64,000 bases of DNA from CAVQYV01 sp963718295 [NCBI: uncultured Methylomirabilota bacterium] (GCA_963718295.1 CAVQYV010000004.1:596678-660677); one strand, 5' to 3'; shown: positions 17,357 through 27,102, counted from the first letter of the stretch. The notes: generated by a model from the sequence alone, not told the origin. Translations and numbers: made by a program.

Positions 17357-18850
17357 ATGGCCAAGTTAGAGGAATTGCCCGACCTGAAGATCGTTCCCCA
17401 ATCGATCGTCGCCACCGAGAAAGCCGAGTTCGGATTTGCCCAAACCCAGGCTGGGCCGAGCCTGGCGATCCTGGGATCGTCCGGTTCTCTCCTTTTCAAT
17501 CTCTTCGAAGGCGAATGTAGCAGTCACGCAGCCCAGAGGCTCTTGGTCGGCCCGACCAACGCCGATAATGCGGCTTCCCTGCGCGCCCTTCTGCCGTGGC
17601 TGCAGCCGCGGACATTGGGACTGCGCACCTCTGCGGGCCTGGGGGATCGCATGGGACTGGCGACTCCTGGGCATGTGCGAGCGGTGAGGGCTTCGGGAGG
17701 CAAGGTAGCCCCCATCTTTGCCCAGCAGTCCATCCGCGAGATGAATCGCACCGGCCGGTCTCCCCAGCTGGTAATGAATGATGCCACCTGGGGGATATTT
17801 CAGGAGGGATGGCGGGAAGGGATGGGGGCGGATGCGGATCACCTCAAGACCACTGCCGACATCGATGCCTGCCTGCCGGCGGGCTTTACCTTCTTCACCA
17901 TCGATCCGGGCGAACATGTGGACAACGTTGCCGATAAGGCGTCGCTGCCTGATCTCCGAGTCGCCTTCGAAAAGCTACCCTGGAAGGAACTCGAAGACGA
18001 TCAGGAGTCATTGAAAAGCCGCTACTTGGGTGAATCCTTCCGGGCAGAAGGACACGAGATTACATTCGATGAGCGAACTCTCCTGCGGGCAGCGGCAAAG
18101 TATGGCCGGGCGGTGGGCCACGTCGCAGCCATGTACCGGCATCTGGAGCAGGTCTCGGGCGGCCGGAACTGCGAGTTGGAAGTTTCGGTGGACGAGACGG
18201 AAACGCCGACGACCCATGCGGAACATATCTACATTGCCCAGGAATTGCGGCGATTGGGCGTTCAGTGGGTGAGCTTGGCGCCCCGCTACATGGGCCGCTT
18301 CGAGAAGGGCGTGGACTATATCGGCGATCTGGCGGCCTTCGAGGCGGACTTCGCCATCCATGCCGCCATCGCCCGCCAGTTCGGGCCTTATAAATTGAGC
18401 CTCCACTCCGGCTCGGACAAGTTCAGCGTCTATCCGATCGCGATGCGACAGACGAAAGGTCTGGTCCACCTGAAGACCGCCGGCACCAGCTATCTGGAGG
18501 CCCTGCGCACCATCGCTGCGCTGGATGCGGATTTCTTTCGAGCCGTCTACACCTTTGCCCGGGAGCGCTATGAGACCGACCGGGCCAGTTATCACGTCTC
18601 GGCCCGATTGGAGCGCGCCCCTTTGCCCCAGGATGTGGCCGATGCGGACCTGCCCGCTGTGCTCGAGCAGTTCGATGCCCGGGAGATCTTACATGTCACC
18701 TTCGGCTCGGTGCTGACCCTGCGCACAGAGGATGGTGACCGGCGCTTCTACAATCATTTGATGAACCTTCTGCGTGCCCATCCCGAGGCCTATGCCGCCA
18801 ACCTGGAGGCCCATTTCCTGCGCCACCTGCGGCCGTTCGTGCAGGGGTGA
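17357..18850 (+). CDS. uxaE: Tagaturonate epimerase family protein (UxaE-like)
   Basis: It resembles UxaE, which interconverts D-tagaturonate and D-fructuronate in galacturonate breakdown of some bacteria. 497 residues, a usual length. Recognisable stretches are LRTSAGLGDRMGLATPGH near residue 90, VMNDATWGIFQEGW, FTIDPGEHVD and LHSGSDKFSVYPI near residue 355 (probable metal/substrate region). The start is set by GAGGAGG 7-8 bases before ATG 17357. No uronate isomerase or mannonate dehydratase genes flank it, so the pathway here is unproven. The gene is intact. Confidence 0.75.
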   Translation: MAKLEELPDLKIVPQSIVATEKAEFGFAQTQAGPSLAILGSSGSLLFNLFEGECSSHAAQRLLVGPTNADNAASLRALLPWLQPRTLGLRTSAGLGDRMGLATPGHVRAVRASGGKVAPIFAQQSIREMNRTGRSPQLVMNDATWGIFQEGWREGMGADADHLKTTADIDACLPAGFTFFTIDPGEHVDNVADKASLPDLRVAFEKLPWKELEDDQESLKSRYLGESFRAEGHEITFDERTLLRAAAKYGRAVGHVAAMYRHLEQVSGGRNCELEVSVDETETPTTHAEHIYIAQELRRLGVQWVSLAPRYMGRFEKGVDYIGDLAAFEADFAIHAAIARQFGPYKLSLHSGSDKFSVYPIAMRQTKGLVHLKTAGTSYLEALRTIAALDADFFRAVYTFARERYETDRASYHVSARLERAPLPQDVADADLPAVLEQFDAREILHVTFGSVLTLRTEDGDRRFYNHLMNLLRAHPEAYAANLEAHFLRHLRPFVQG

Positions 18851-18873
18851 GGAAAGCGCAATTGAAACCTTAA

Positions 18874-19344
18874 ATGGCATCGCAGCCTTTCCCGAGGAGC
18901 ATGATCATCCGGAATGATGACATCCAGGAACTGATCCTGGAGACTCCGGAGGGACACCAACACCGGAGGGCCACGATGATCCTGCAGGATGGCACAGAAT
19001 TGGTCTTCCAGGAAGCGACGGTAGCAAATCTGGTGAGGGCTTACATCATTCTCAAGACCCATCCTACCACTGCGAAGACGAGACTCAGGGGCAGGAGACT
19101 CGCCGAGGCAAAAGAGGGCTATGCGGAATGGCAACTGGTGGAGGAAGAGGATCAGGGGGGCGGAAGCCAATGGGAGGTGAGGGGCGGATGGCCGAGAGGG
19201 AGAATCGAAAGGTGCAGCTGGTGTGTCTTGACTATGACGGCGTGTTGGTGGACTCTCTCAGCCGAATGGTCTGCCTCCTCGCCCGGGCACAGGCATCCCT
19301 GGGGATCGGGCGGCCGCCTACCGATAAGGATCTTCGGAGCATAG
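18874..19344 (+). CDS. Small conserved protein, end uncertain
   Basis: The first 85-90 residues look like a genuine small protein (DIQELILETPEGH, FQEATVANLVRAYIILKTHP, EGYAEWQLVEEE) with the feel of a conserved, unnamed proteobacterial family. The open frame runs to 19344, but the last 55 residues lie inside the HAD gene and look like a shadow of it. Dropping one G from the G6 run at 19155-19160 would end the protein at TGA 19178-19180, just before the HAD start, giving a normal operon layout. The start could also be ATG 18901. Function unknown. Confidence 0.55.
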   Translation: MASQPFPRSMIIRNDDIQELILETPEGHQHRRATMILQDGTELVFQEATVANLVRAYIILKTHPTTAKTRLRGRRLAEAKEGYAEWQLVEEEDQGGGSQWEVRGGWPRGRIERCSWCVLTMTACWWTLSAEWSASSPGHRHPWGSGGRLPIRIFGA

Positions 19345-19844
19345 CGAATCTCAGTTTGAAAGACCTCGCCTTGAACCTTGGTATTCCACCGGAAAAGATC
19401 CCTGAACTGGCGGCGAAGGCCTCCCAGATCCAACGTGAGGATCGTAGCTGTCCTGCCATGTTTCCGGGCATTCCCGAAGTCCTTCGACAGATCGCAGAGG
19501 GCAGCGTCATAGCGATCGTTAGCTTCAATCTACGCGATGAGATCTTGGATGTACTCTCCACCTACTCCCTCAAAGATTGCGTGTCGCTGATACTGGACGG
19601 AGGCGACTCCCGGCCCAAGAGTGAAAGAATTCGCTGGGCCCTGGAGCACCTGGATATGGACCCCCAGAATGCCTTCATGGTAGGCGATGCTCGAAGCGAT
19701 ATTCGGGAGGGGAGAGCAGCAGGGGTGCGGACGGTTGCGGTGACCTGGGGATACCAGCCGCGAGAAGTTCTGGCAGTGGAAGATCCGGATTTCGTGGCGA
19801 CCCATCCCCAGGATCTTCTTGCCATATTGAAGGGAAGGGGATAG
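19188..19844 (+). CDS. HAD-family hydrolase
   Basis: A haloacid-dehalogenase-type phosphatase, probably acting on a small phosphorylated metabolite. 218 residues. Motif I is LDYDGVLVDS (both Asp present). Motif II is IVSFNLRD, Ser as expected. The motif III lysine is in GGDSRPKSERI, and motif IV is MVGDARSDIREG. A helical cap lies between motifs I and II (residues 25-85), as in phosphoglycolate phosphatase relatives. ATG 19188 has GGAGGTGA upstream; an earlier ATG (19128) falls inside the preceding gene and is not used in my call. The substrate cannot be told. Confidence 0.85.
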   Translation: MAERENRKVQLVCLDYDGVLVDSLSRMVCLLARAQASLGIGRPPTDKDLRSIANLSLKDLALNLGIPPEKIPELAAKASQIQREDRSCPAMFPGIPEVLRQIAEGSVIAIVSFNLRDEILDVLSTYSLKDCVSLILDGGDSRPKSERIRWALEHLDMDPQNAFMVGDARSDIREGRAAGVRTVAVTWGYQPREVLAVEDPDFVATHPQDLLAILKGRG

Positions 19845-19910
19845 CCATGAAACATCGCAGATCCTTGCGGCTTGCTGCGAGGAGATCATTGGAAGGCAAA
19901 GAGATAATCC

Positions 19911-20897
<987 letters not shown>

Positions 20898-20972
20898 GGG
20901 CGAAGGCCATTTCCTATTCATCTTATTGATCGGGACGTTTTGAACCAATCGATCTCGCAGGGAGGCAAATCA

Positions 20973-23045
20973 ATGATCGGCGACACCCGATTTGAGAGGT
21001 TGCTAGAACCGGGGCATATCGGGCAGGTCATGACCAGAAACCGGATCATAAAGTCCGGTCAGGGGACATCCTTCATTGAGCCCACCGGCTATGTGGGGGA
21101 GACCGCCATCGCCTACTATGAAACCATGGCTAAAGGCGGTGTAGGGCTTTTGATCGTAGAATCGTGTGGGGTTGAGTATCCCTTGGGTGTCCATCATCCT
21201 CCGGTGCAGTTCCATCTGGACGATGACAAATATATCCCGAGCTATGCGGAATTGACCACGGCTGTCCACAGACAGGGCTGCCCCATCTTTATCCAGCTAT
21301 TTCACGCCGGGCCATGGAATCCCACCGGTAGGCTGCCCAAGCGCGACACGATAGCCTCCTCGACTTTGGGCAAGAGTGAGCTGCCGGGGCCGGACTTCGA
21401 TGCGCCCAGAGGTTTGACCCTGGCCGAGGTGGGAGAATACATCGACAAGTTTGCCAGGGCAGCGGAGCGCGCCCAGAAGGCAGGGTTTGACGGCGTGGAG
21501 TTCATTGGCGGCACCTGTCACTTGATCAATTCCTTTTTCTCTCGTGTCTGGAATCAACGCCCGGATGAGTACGGTCCTCAAAGCCTGGAAAACCGCGCTC
21601 GGTTCATGATGGAGATCGTACGTGAGACTAAAAGACGCCTGGGACAAGACTATCCGGTCTCTGCCCTGATCAACATCGCTGAGTATGGAAAAGAAAAAGC
21701 CACCACCGTCGAGGAAGGGGTAGTCTTTGCCAGACTCCTGCAGGATGCAGGTGCAGACGCAATTCAAGTAAGAGCCCATGGCTATGGTCACCGGGGCGGT
21801 TTGTTGCAGCCAGACAGGCTCCTCTATCCTGAACCCCCGAAGTCACTGCCTAAAGACCTCGATTGGAGCCGTAACGGCGCTGGAGCGACGGTTCCATTAG
21901 CGGAAGCCGTCAAAAAGGTCGTCACTGTGCCAGTGATTGCTGCCTGCAGGTTGGATCCGGTGCTGGGAGAGATGTTTCTGCGGCAGGGCAAGCTGGACTT
22001 CGTCGCTATGACCCGACGACTCTTGGCAGACCCGGAGTTGCCCAACAAGGTGATCTCAGGAAGGCTGGCGGATATCCGTCCCTGCCCTGGCTGCCTTTAC
22101 TGCATGGATGTGCGGTTGCACAATACTCCCATCCGATGCCGCGTGAATGCAGCTCTGGGAAGAGAGACCCAGATCGTCCGAGCGGCGGAGAGGAAGAAAA
22201 GGGTGATGATCGTCGGTGGCGGGCCAGCGGGGATGGAAGCCGCCAGGATGGCGGCATTTAGAGGACATGAAGTGGTCCTTTACGAAAAAGAGAGCCAGTT
22301 GGGCGGACTGATCCCGGTGGCCTCCATGGTAAAAGACCTGGAAATCGACAGCCTTTCGGACCTGATTCGCTACTACCGAACCCAACTCGCCCAATTGGGG
22401 GTGAAGGTGAAAGCCGGGGAAGAGGTTGGCCTTTCCCAAATTGAAGCGTACAAGCCGAATGTGGCCATTGTGGCTGCGGGAGGCTTACCGGGGATCGCTA
22501 AGATACCCGGAATCGACCATCGCAAGGTAATAGGCACTGCCGACCTGAAGAGGAAGCTCAGCGTTTTTATGAAGATTCTTGGGCCAAGGGCCCTGGAGAG
22601 ATTGACCAAATGGTGGATGCCCATCGGCAAGAGGGTGATCGTCATCGGTGGCGCGGTGCAGGGCTGCCAGCTGGCCGAGTTCCTGGTCAAACGGGGTAGA
22701 CAAGTGACGATAGTGGATGCAGCGGAAGAGTTAGGGGAGGGGATGACCGGAGATGACAGGGGACAGCTTTTTGCATGGCTGAAGCAGAAAGGAGCGGTCT
22801 GGTTCAACAAGGTTCAGTATGAGCGAATAACCGATAAAGGCTTGGATATCGTCACTCAGGGTGGAGAAAGAAGAACGCTGGAAGCGGATACGCTCATCGT
22901 TGCTTTGCCCTTCCAGCCGAACACCGACCTCCTGGAGATCCTGAAGGGCAAAGTCCCTGAAATCTATGCCATAGGCGATTGCAGGGAGCCTCACCTCATG
23001 GTACAGGCGATTGCTGACGGATGGGAAATCGGCAGCACGATTTAG
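20973..23045 (+). CDS. NADH:flavin oxidoreductase / 2,4-dienoyl-CoA reductase family
   Basis: A three-domain reductase: an FMN-binding TIM barrel (old yellow enzyme type, residues 10-340), a 4Fe-4S loop, then FAD and NAD domains. The cluster is C-x2-C-x3-C-x11-C starting at CPGCLYC. The FAD-binding stretch is VMIVGGGPAGMEAARMA, and the NAD-binding part is VIVIGGAVQGCQLAEF. About 690 residues, the normal size for DCR/BaiCD/trimethylamine dehydrogenase relatives. GGGAGG lies 8 bases before ATG 20973; the TTG at 20940 has no such site. Substrate unknown; enoate or dienoyl-CoA compounds are usual. Confidence 0.88.
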   Translation: MIGDTRFERLLEPGHIGQVMTRNRIIKSGQGTSFIEPTGYVGETAIAYYETMAKGGVGLLIVESCGVEYPLGVHHPPVQFHLDDDKYIPSYAELTTAVHRQGCPIFIQLFHAGPWNPTGRLPKRDTIASSTLGKSELPGPDFDAPRGLTLAEVGEYIDKFARAAERAQKAGFDGVEFIGGTCHLINSFFSRVWNQRPDEYGPQSLENRARFMMEIVRETKRRLGQDYPVSALINIAEYGKEKATTVEEGVVFARLLQDAGADAIQVRAHGYGHRGGLLQPDRLLYPEPPKSLPKDLDWSRNGAGATVPLAEAVKKVVTVPVIAACRLDPVLGEMFLRQGKLDFVAMTRRLLADPELPNKVISGRLADIRPCPGCLYCMDVRLHNTPIRCRVNAALGRETQIVRAAERKKRVMIVGGGPAGMEAARMAAFRGHEVVLYEKESQLGGLIPVASMVKDLEIDSLSDLIRYYRTQLAQLGVKVKAGEEVGLSQIEAYKPNVAIVAAGGLPGIAKIPGIDHRKVIGTADLKRKLSVFMKILGPRALERLTKWWMPIGKRVIVIGGAVQGCQLAEFLVKRGRQVTIVDAAEELGEGMTGDDRGQLFAWLKQKGAVWFNKVQYERITDKGLDIVTQGGERRTLEADTLIVALPFQPNTDLLEILKGKVPEIYAIGDCREPHLMVQAIADGWEIGSTI

Positions 23046-23128
23046 ATGATACGGGATGTCCAGACTGCCCGCAGGTCTCTGACCCTAAAAGGCAAAAGCA
23101 AACGGAGACATCCTATCATCCCCTCCGA

Positions 23129-23581
23129 TCACAACCCCCGCGCACCACTCTGGTTGGAATAGCCCACATCATCTCCGGCAAAGGCATCGTCCGCCCCGTT
23201 GATGCCCACGCTCCATGCCCGGATATCATCGGTCATGGCCGTATTCCCCTGTCCTGCGAAGGCTGCCCCGTTCAGGGTGTACTGATAATCAGCGGCCGGG
23301 TTGGCGAAGGGATCCCTGATGGAACCCACGTAGCCTGCACCTTGCAAGCCCGTGGCTCCCGCGCCCAGGCCCGTAGGGAAAAACTGCCGGTCGATATAGT
23401 AAACCTGGGTCTGAGTCACGATGACCCTGGTATCCGATGCGGCCCGGGAGACCTTCGAACGTTTGGAGGCGTCGATGAGGTTTGGAATGCCAATGGCCGC
23501 CAGGATGCCGATAACTAATACAACGATTAGCAGTTCAACGAGCGTGAAACCATCGGCGCCCTTGTGGAACGGTCTGAACAT
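23129..23581 (-). CDS. Type IV prepilin / pseudopilin
   Basis: A secreted structural subunit of a type IV pilus or type II secretion pseudopilus. 150 residues. The leader is short (11 residues, ending in Gly), and the mature protein begins FTLVELLIVVLVIG with the required Glu at +5, followed by a hydrophobic helix. PNLIDASKRSKVSRAASD matches GspG-like major pseudopilins. The C-terminal domain is small and Gly/Ala/Asn-rich. It is the only pilus gene in the window and stands alone, with its own promoter and a structured leader. Convergent with the flavin reductase gene. Confidence 0.9.
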   Translation of the reverse strand: MFRPFHKGADGFTLVELLIVVLVIGILAAIGIPNLIDASKRSKVSRAASDTRVIVTQTQVYYIDRQFFPTGLGAGATGLQGAGYVGSIRDPFANPAADYQYTLNGAAFAGQGNTAMTDDIRAWSVGINGADDAFAGDDVGYSNQSGARGL

Positions 23582-23746
23582 CGTTCTTCACCTCCTTGGC
23601 ATAGGAGTTGTTCGTTGTCGACCATGCACAAAAAACAAACCCCCTTTCCTTTTTTGGGAAACGGGGTTTCAATTTTCCTCCTCGACCTACGCGGAAAACC
23701 TCCAACCCGAAGAGCGAGTGCGGGGGGAGGAATTCCACAAATCTCA
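23582..23746 (-). promoter_or_regulatory. Structured 5' leader of the prepilin gene (candidate attenuator)
   Basis: About 165 nt separate the predicted transcript start from the prepilin ATG. On the minus strand the leader can form an intrinsic terminator (23630-23669). Alternatively it can form an upstream stem pairing GGGTT (23704-23708) with AACCC (23664-23668) and TTTTCC (23693-23698) with GGAAAA (23673-23678). The second stem uses the 5' arm of the terminator, so the two cannot coexist. That is the logic of a riboswitch or protein-controlled attenuator. I did not find the conserved core of the c-di-GMP-I (GEMM) class. Confidence 0.55.
23630..23669 (-). terminator. Intrinsic terminator inside prepilin leader
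   Basis: Minus-strand stem AAACCCC-G-TTTCC with GGAAA-G-GGGGTTT (7+5 bp around one mismatch), loop CAAAAAA, followed by GTTTTTT. It lies 49 nt before the ATG and no other gene upstream needs it. Confidence 0.75.
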
Positions 23747-23752
23747 CTCATT

Positions 23753-23781
23753 AATATATTGCGTTAAGAGCGAAAAGTCAA
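23753..23781 (-). promoter_or_regulatory. Sigma-70 promoter of the prepilin gene
   Basis: On the minus strand: -35 TTGACT (23776-23781), 17-bp spacer, -10 TATATT (23753-23758). Transcription would start near 23746. Confidence 0.7.
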
Positions 23782-23808
23782 CATGAAAGTGTTTGAGTGT
23801 TCCGTAAC

Positions 23809-23849
23809 GATCAAAAGTAGACATTGGGTAAAAATCAAAACCAGACATC
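23809..23849. repeat. Short direct repeats, IS21-like terminus
   Basis: GATCAAAAGTAGACATT (23809-23825) and AAATCAAAACCAGACATC (23832-23849) are imperfect direct repeats spaced 23 bp apart. Such stacked repeats are typical of IS21-family ends. No IS21 genes are nearby, so at best a remnant. From 23850 to 24203 I see no gene or clear signal. Confidence 0.3.
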
Positions 23850-24203
23850 AGGGGACCAGTCGGAGGTAATACTCACCCAGCTTCACCTCTCCCCGGCAGA
23901 TCATGGGCTTCACTTCTGAAAACGGGGTGGGGACGTTGGTTCTAAAACAACTTTCCACTTTTGGGACGACGGGAGGGGACGTGGACGAAAAACAATACTT
24001 TCCGAGAGAAAGAGGTTACGGTAGAGAGGGGGGTGTACCGAGGCAGTCAGGTCAGGTGCTCTTGAAAGCCTCCCCCATGCAATGATCCGGGGGATCGACG
24101 GTGTGCAGATCTTGCGTGATCAGGAGAACCGGGAAGACTTCATCTCTCTATCTTTCTCGCACACACATCTTGGTGGATCCCAATAGTCCGCTCAAACACG
24201 CCC

Positions 24204-25463
24204 CTATTGCACCAGGGCATCGGCTACTATGGAACTGAGAAATCGAACTTCAACCCCCATATTATAATGTTTGTTCAGATCGCTTAACTGAGTGTGACAG
24301 TTTTCGCACGCCGTGGCCAGGATCCTGGCGCCCGTTTGTTTGACCTGGTCCACCTTGACCTTGGCCGACTTCATCCGGAAATCCAGGTTGTCCTCCCCCA
24401 GGGCAACCAACCCGCCCCCGCCCCCGCAGCACCAGTTATATCTCACATCCGGCGCCATCTCTCGAAAATCATCGGTCAATTGGCTCAGGAGGAAGCGCGG
24501 TTCCTGGATCACACCCCCATTCCGAGCGAGCTGACAGGGATCATGGTAGGTGATGGGGTCTTTGAGTTTTGATTTGTCTAACCTGATTCTGTCATCCCTG
24601 AGATATCGAGCATGAGCTTCGGTAATGGATGAAACCTCGAAAGGCTGTTTGCCTGACAGCTGTTTCATCACCCGGTATGCGGTACCGCACTCACAGATAC
24701 AAACCTCTTTCACTTTGAGGCGTTTTGCTTCATTTATGATACGCTGCAAGATGAGCTGCGTGCGGGTGGGATCCCCCACAAAGGCGCCGAAATTCACAGC
24801 CTCAAAGAAACTCAGGGTCCACCTTTCCTTTGCCGCATTGAAAACGACGGCCGCAGGGATGATGGAATGGGCCCCGGCCAGGGCGACGTACAGAAGATCT
24901 GCCCCCTCCACATCGATCGGGATAGGGGTTTCACCAGCCTCCATCCTCCACCTTTTGACCACTTCGGCTTCCAGGTTCTTGATCCCTATGAGAAAGCTCT
25001 CCTTGAAGAGATCGAGAGACCTGCCCTTCTCGATGGAGGTGTCGGCAAGCATGCTCAAGATTTCAGGTTCCGCATGGGCGCCGATCAGGAGGAGCTTGGC
25101 GATCGACATGAGCATTTGCGTGTCGATGCCAAATGGACAGTAGACCATACAGCGCCTGCAGCCCGTGCAGGAATAGGCTGCGTCATAGAGCTCCTGGAGA
25201 GCCATTTCGGTCAATTCTTTCGAGTCGCCCACCGAGGGCCATGCCTTTCCCCGCGCCTTGAAGTGCTTTTTGTAGATTCGGCGAACGATTTCATGTCTAT
25301 AGGCGGCGATGTATCTCACTTGGCCCATCGAAGCATAGGCATGGCAAGCCTCGACGCAGATGCCGCATCGGGTGCATGTCTCCAGGTACAGTCTCATGGC
25401 TTCGTTCAATTTAGTCCGGAAGAGCTTCAGTAAATCCTCTCTGGTTCTTTCGTCCATGGTCAA
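24204..25463 (-). CDS. DsrK-like Fe-S protein (heterodisulfide reductase type)
   Basis: The probable cytoplasmic redox subunit of a membrane complex that exchanges electrons between quinones and protein thiols or disulfides. 419 residues. Two 4Fe-4S motifs near the N terminus: CTRCGICVEACH and CTGCRRCMVYCP. The C-terminal half has cysteine-rich CCG elements, HDPCQLARNGG, WCCGGGGG and ENCHTQLSDL, as in DsrK, TmcB and HdrD, where they bind a noncubane cluster. It overlaps the membrane subunit gene by 4 bp. With TusA and DsrE2-like genes upstream, the substrate is likely a sulfur carrier persulfide or disulfide, which is an inference. Confidence 0.85.
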   Translation of the reverse strand: MTMDERTREDLLKLFRTKLNEAMRLYLETCTRCGICVEACHAYASMGQVRYIAAYRHEIVRRIYKKHFKARGKAWPSVGDSKELTEMALQELYDAAYSCTGCRRCMVYCPFGIDTQMLMSIAKLLLIGAHAEPEILSMLADTSIEKGRSLDLFKESFLIGIKNLEAEVVKRWRMEAGETPIPIDVEGADLLYVALAGAHSIIPAAVVFNAAKERWTLSFFEAVNFGAFVGDPTRTQLILQRIINEAKRLKVKEVCICECGTAYRVMKQLSGKQPFEVSSITEAHARYLRDDRIRLDKSKLKDPITYHDPCQLARNGGVIQEPRFLLSQLTDDFREMAPDVRYNWCCGGGGGLVALGEDNLDFRMKSAKVKVDQVKQTGARILATACENCHTQLSDLNKHYNMGVEVRFLSSIVADALVQ

Positions 25464-26188
25464 CCTCGTCTCAGTTTATTCATGGGAAAGGAGAAAAAGG
25501 AATGCATCAACTGGCTGAAGGGAAAAAAAATGAGAAACAGATTTGCAAAAAAGACGTGTAATACCATCATAAAGGAATGCCCCGACGTTGTGATCTCTGA
25601 GGGGAGCTTCGGTTTCAGATGGAGAAGGCTGAGAAGGTAGGCTCGGTAATCTTCAACCGCCATTCCCCCATATTCATACCATCTTCTGGCCCAGTGCATT
25701 TGGCTGCCAAAAAGGACAGTCAGGAAAAGCAGAATCAGAAGGTAGTAATCCTCGGGAACGGACAGTTCCCGGTAGGGGGACCTGAAACGTCTGAAGAGAA
25801 AGAAGAGCAAGCACAAGGATAGAATAAGACCCACAAATCCTTTTCCCAAGAACACTTCATGGGGGATCACCTGAAGGACGCTGAATTCCTTGAAGAGCTC
25901 GAGGTGTCCGAGGATGAGGAGGAGAAAGGAGATGTGGAAGAGCATGAGAAAAAGCCAAAATACCGGCTTCTCTCGCCTCACTGTCGGCAGCAGGAAGGTA
26001 TCGGAAAGGGCCAAGAGCCACTTCGGCCCTCTTTCCGGAAAGATCTGAAGGGTGGTGGGATTCTTTGGTTCACGAAATATCGTTACCAGCCTTGCGATAA
26101 TTCCCACAAGAAAAATCGCAAAAGCAGCATATACCATGGGTACCAAGATGATGAAATAGACTGTTTGCACGGCAGCCTCCATTGCCAC
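25460..26188 (-). CDS. DsrM-like cytochrome b subunit
   Basis: An integral membrane diheme cytochrome b of the nitrate reductase gamma/DsrM group that links the Fe-S subunit to the quinone pool. 242 residues with five predicted transmembrane segments (roughly 9-31, 80-100, 115-130, 147-163, 205-230). Candidate heme histidines lie in LFHISFLLLILGHLELF and in the last helix pair (SGHSFMMVLHVF, QLMHSFF). It overlaps the DsrK-like gene by 4 bp, a strong sign of a two-subunit complex. A 10-bp hairpin separates it from tusA. Confidence 0.85.
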   Translation of the reverse strand: MAMEAAVQTVYFIILVPMVYAAFAIFLVGIIARLVTIFREPKNPTTLQIFPERGPKWLLALSDTFLLPTVRREKPVFWLFLMLFHISFLLLILGHLELFKEFSVLQVIPHEVFLGKGFVGLILSLCLLFFLFRRFRSPYRELSVPEDYYLLILLFLTVLFGSQMHWARRWYEYGGMAVEDYRAYLLSLLHLKPKLPSEITTSGHSFMMVLHVFFANLFLIFFPFSQLMHSFFSFPMNKLRRG

Positions 26189-26204
26189 GTAAGAGATGGG
26201 ATTC

Positions 26205-26230
26205 GCCTTCCCTCACGAGAGAGGGAAGGC
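26205..26230 (-). promoter_or_regulatory. Intercistronic hairpin between tusA and the dsrM-like gene
   Basis: A perfect 10-bp inverted repeat, GCCTTCCCTC / GAGGGAAGGC, with a 6-nt loop. No T-run follows on the minus strand, so it is more likely an mRNA stability or processing element than a terminator, separating the soluble sulfur-carrier genes from the membrane complex. Confidence 0.5.
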
Positions 26231-26242
26231 ACTGATCCAACT

Positions 26243-26485
26243 CTACACTTTCCGCTTGATATAGAAACGAATCGTCCCATCCCCCTGCTCGGTTTTCAGT
26301 ATCTCATTGCCGCTGGTTCTAGCCCAGGCTGGGAAATCAGCCAGTGCGCCCGGGTCGGTGGTAATCGCCTCCAAGACCTGTTCCACCTGGATCTCTTTGA
26401 TTCCTTTGCTGACCTTCACCACAGGCATCGGGCAGGGCATCCCCTTCAAATCCATGATCTTATCGACTTTGATCTCTTCACTCAT
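26243..26485 (-). CDS. tusA: TusA/SirA-family sulfur carrier
   Basis: A small cytoplasmic sulfur-carrier protein that passes persulfide sulfur between enzymes. 80 residues, the usual length. The signature DLKGMPCPMPVVKV near residue 12 carries the single reactive cysteine in CPMP. It lies 11 bp after the DsrE2-like gene, an arrangement common in sulfur-oxidising and sulfate-reducing bacteria where DsrE-type proteins hand sulfur to TusA. No rhodanese gene is present in the cluster. Confidence 0.92.
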   Translation of the reverse strand: MSEEIKVDKIMDLKGMPCPMPVVKVSKGIKEIQVEQVLEAITTDPGALADFPAWARTSGNEILKTEQGDGTIRFYIKRKV

Positions 26486-26496
26486 TTTGGACCTCC

Positions 26497-27102
26497 CTAT
26501 ATGAATAGCTGAATCTTGCTGTTCATCGCTTCCTCCAGGAACTTGGCCACGCCGCAGAAGCTGATGTTCGGATAATCGATCATTTCCTCTCTATTGAACC
26601 CCATCAGATCCATGGACATTTCACAGACATAAATTTGCACGCCCAGCTCGCCAGCCATCTCGATCATCTGTTCCAGAGAAGCGACGTTCTTCTTTTTCAT
26701 GAGGGATTTCATCATGGCTGTGCCCATGCCGGCCATGTTCATCTTGGAGAGCTTGACAGAGCAAGCCCCCTTCGGAAGCATGGCACCGAACATTTTGCCC
26801 ATAAGATCTTTTTCACCGGCTTGCTTCTTCTTGTCTCTCAGAACAGAGGTCCCCCAAAAAGTGAAGAACATGACTACCTCCATCCCCATGGCGACCGCGC
26901 CGGCTGCGATCAGAAAAGAGGCGAGGACCTTGTCAAGATCGCCACTGAAAACGATCATGGAGAGTTTGTTCTCAGGGCTCGCCTTGAAAAGGGATTCGAC
27001 CTTGGACTTGATCTCGTCGATCTGCTGCTGAACCTCTTTGAGCTTCAAGACGCTCTCGGGAGCCTTTTCCGTCCCTTGGACCTTCAATGCGTTCTCCTTC
27101 AT
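26497..27102 (-). CDS. DsrE2-like sulfur transfer protein
   Basis: A DsrE/DsrF/DrsH-fold protein that binds sulfur on a conserved cysteine. About 201 residues. An N-terminal coiled-coil segment (LKEVQQQIDEIKSKVESL) precedes the fold. The fold contains SMIVFSGDLDKVLASFLIA, a Met/Lys-rich insert, then IYVCEMSMDLMG with the probable active cysteine and NISFCGVAKF with a second cysteine. ATG 27102 is chosen for its AGGAGG site 6 bases away; an earlier ATG (27132) is weaker. Next to tusA, consistent with a DsrE2-TusA relay. Confidence 0.82.
   Translation of the reverse strand: MKENALKVQGTEKAPESVLKLKEVQQQIDEIKSKVESLFKASPENKLSMIVFSGDLDKVLASFLIAAGAVAMGMEVVMFFTFWGTSVLRDKKKQAGEKDLMGKMFGAMLPKGACSVKLSKMNMAGMGTAMMKSLMKKKNVASLEQMIEMAGELGVQIYVCEMSMDLMGFNREEMIDYPNISFCGVAKFLEEAMNSKIQLFI

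Noticed and set aside
23582-23746. c-di-GMP-I (GEMM) riboswitch upstream of the prepilin
   Set aside because: The conserved GEMM core segments are not visible, so I left the leader unassigned.
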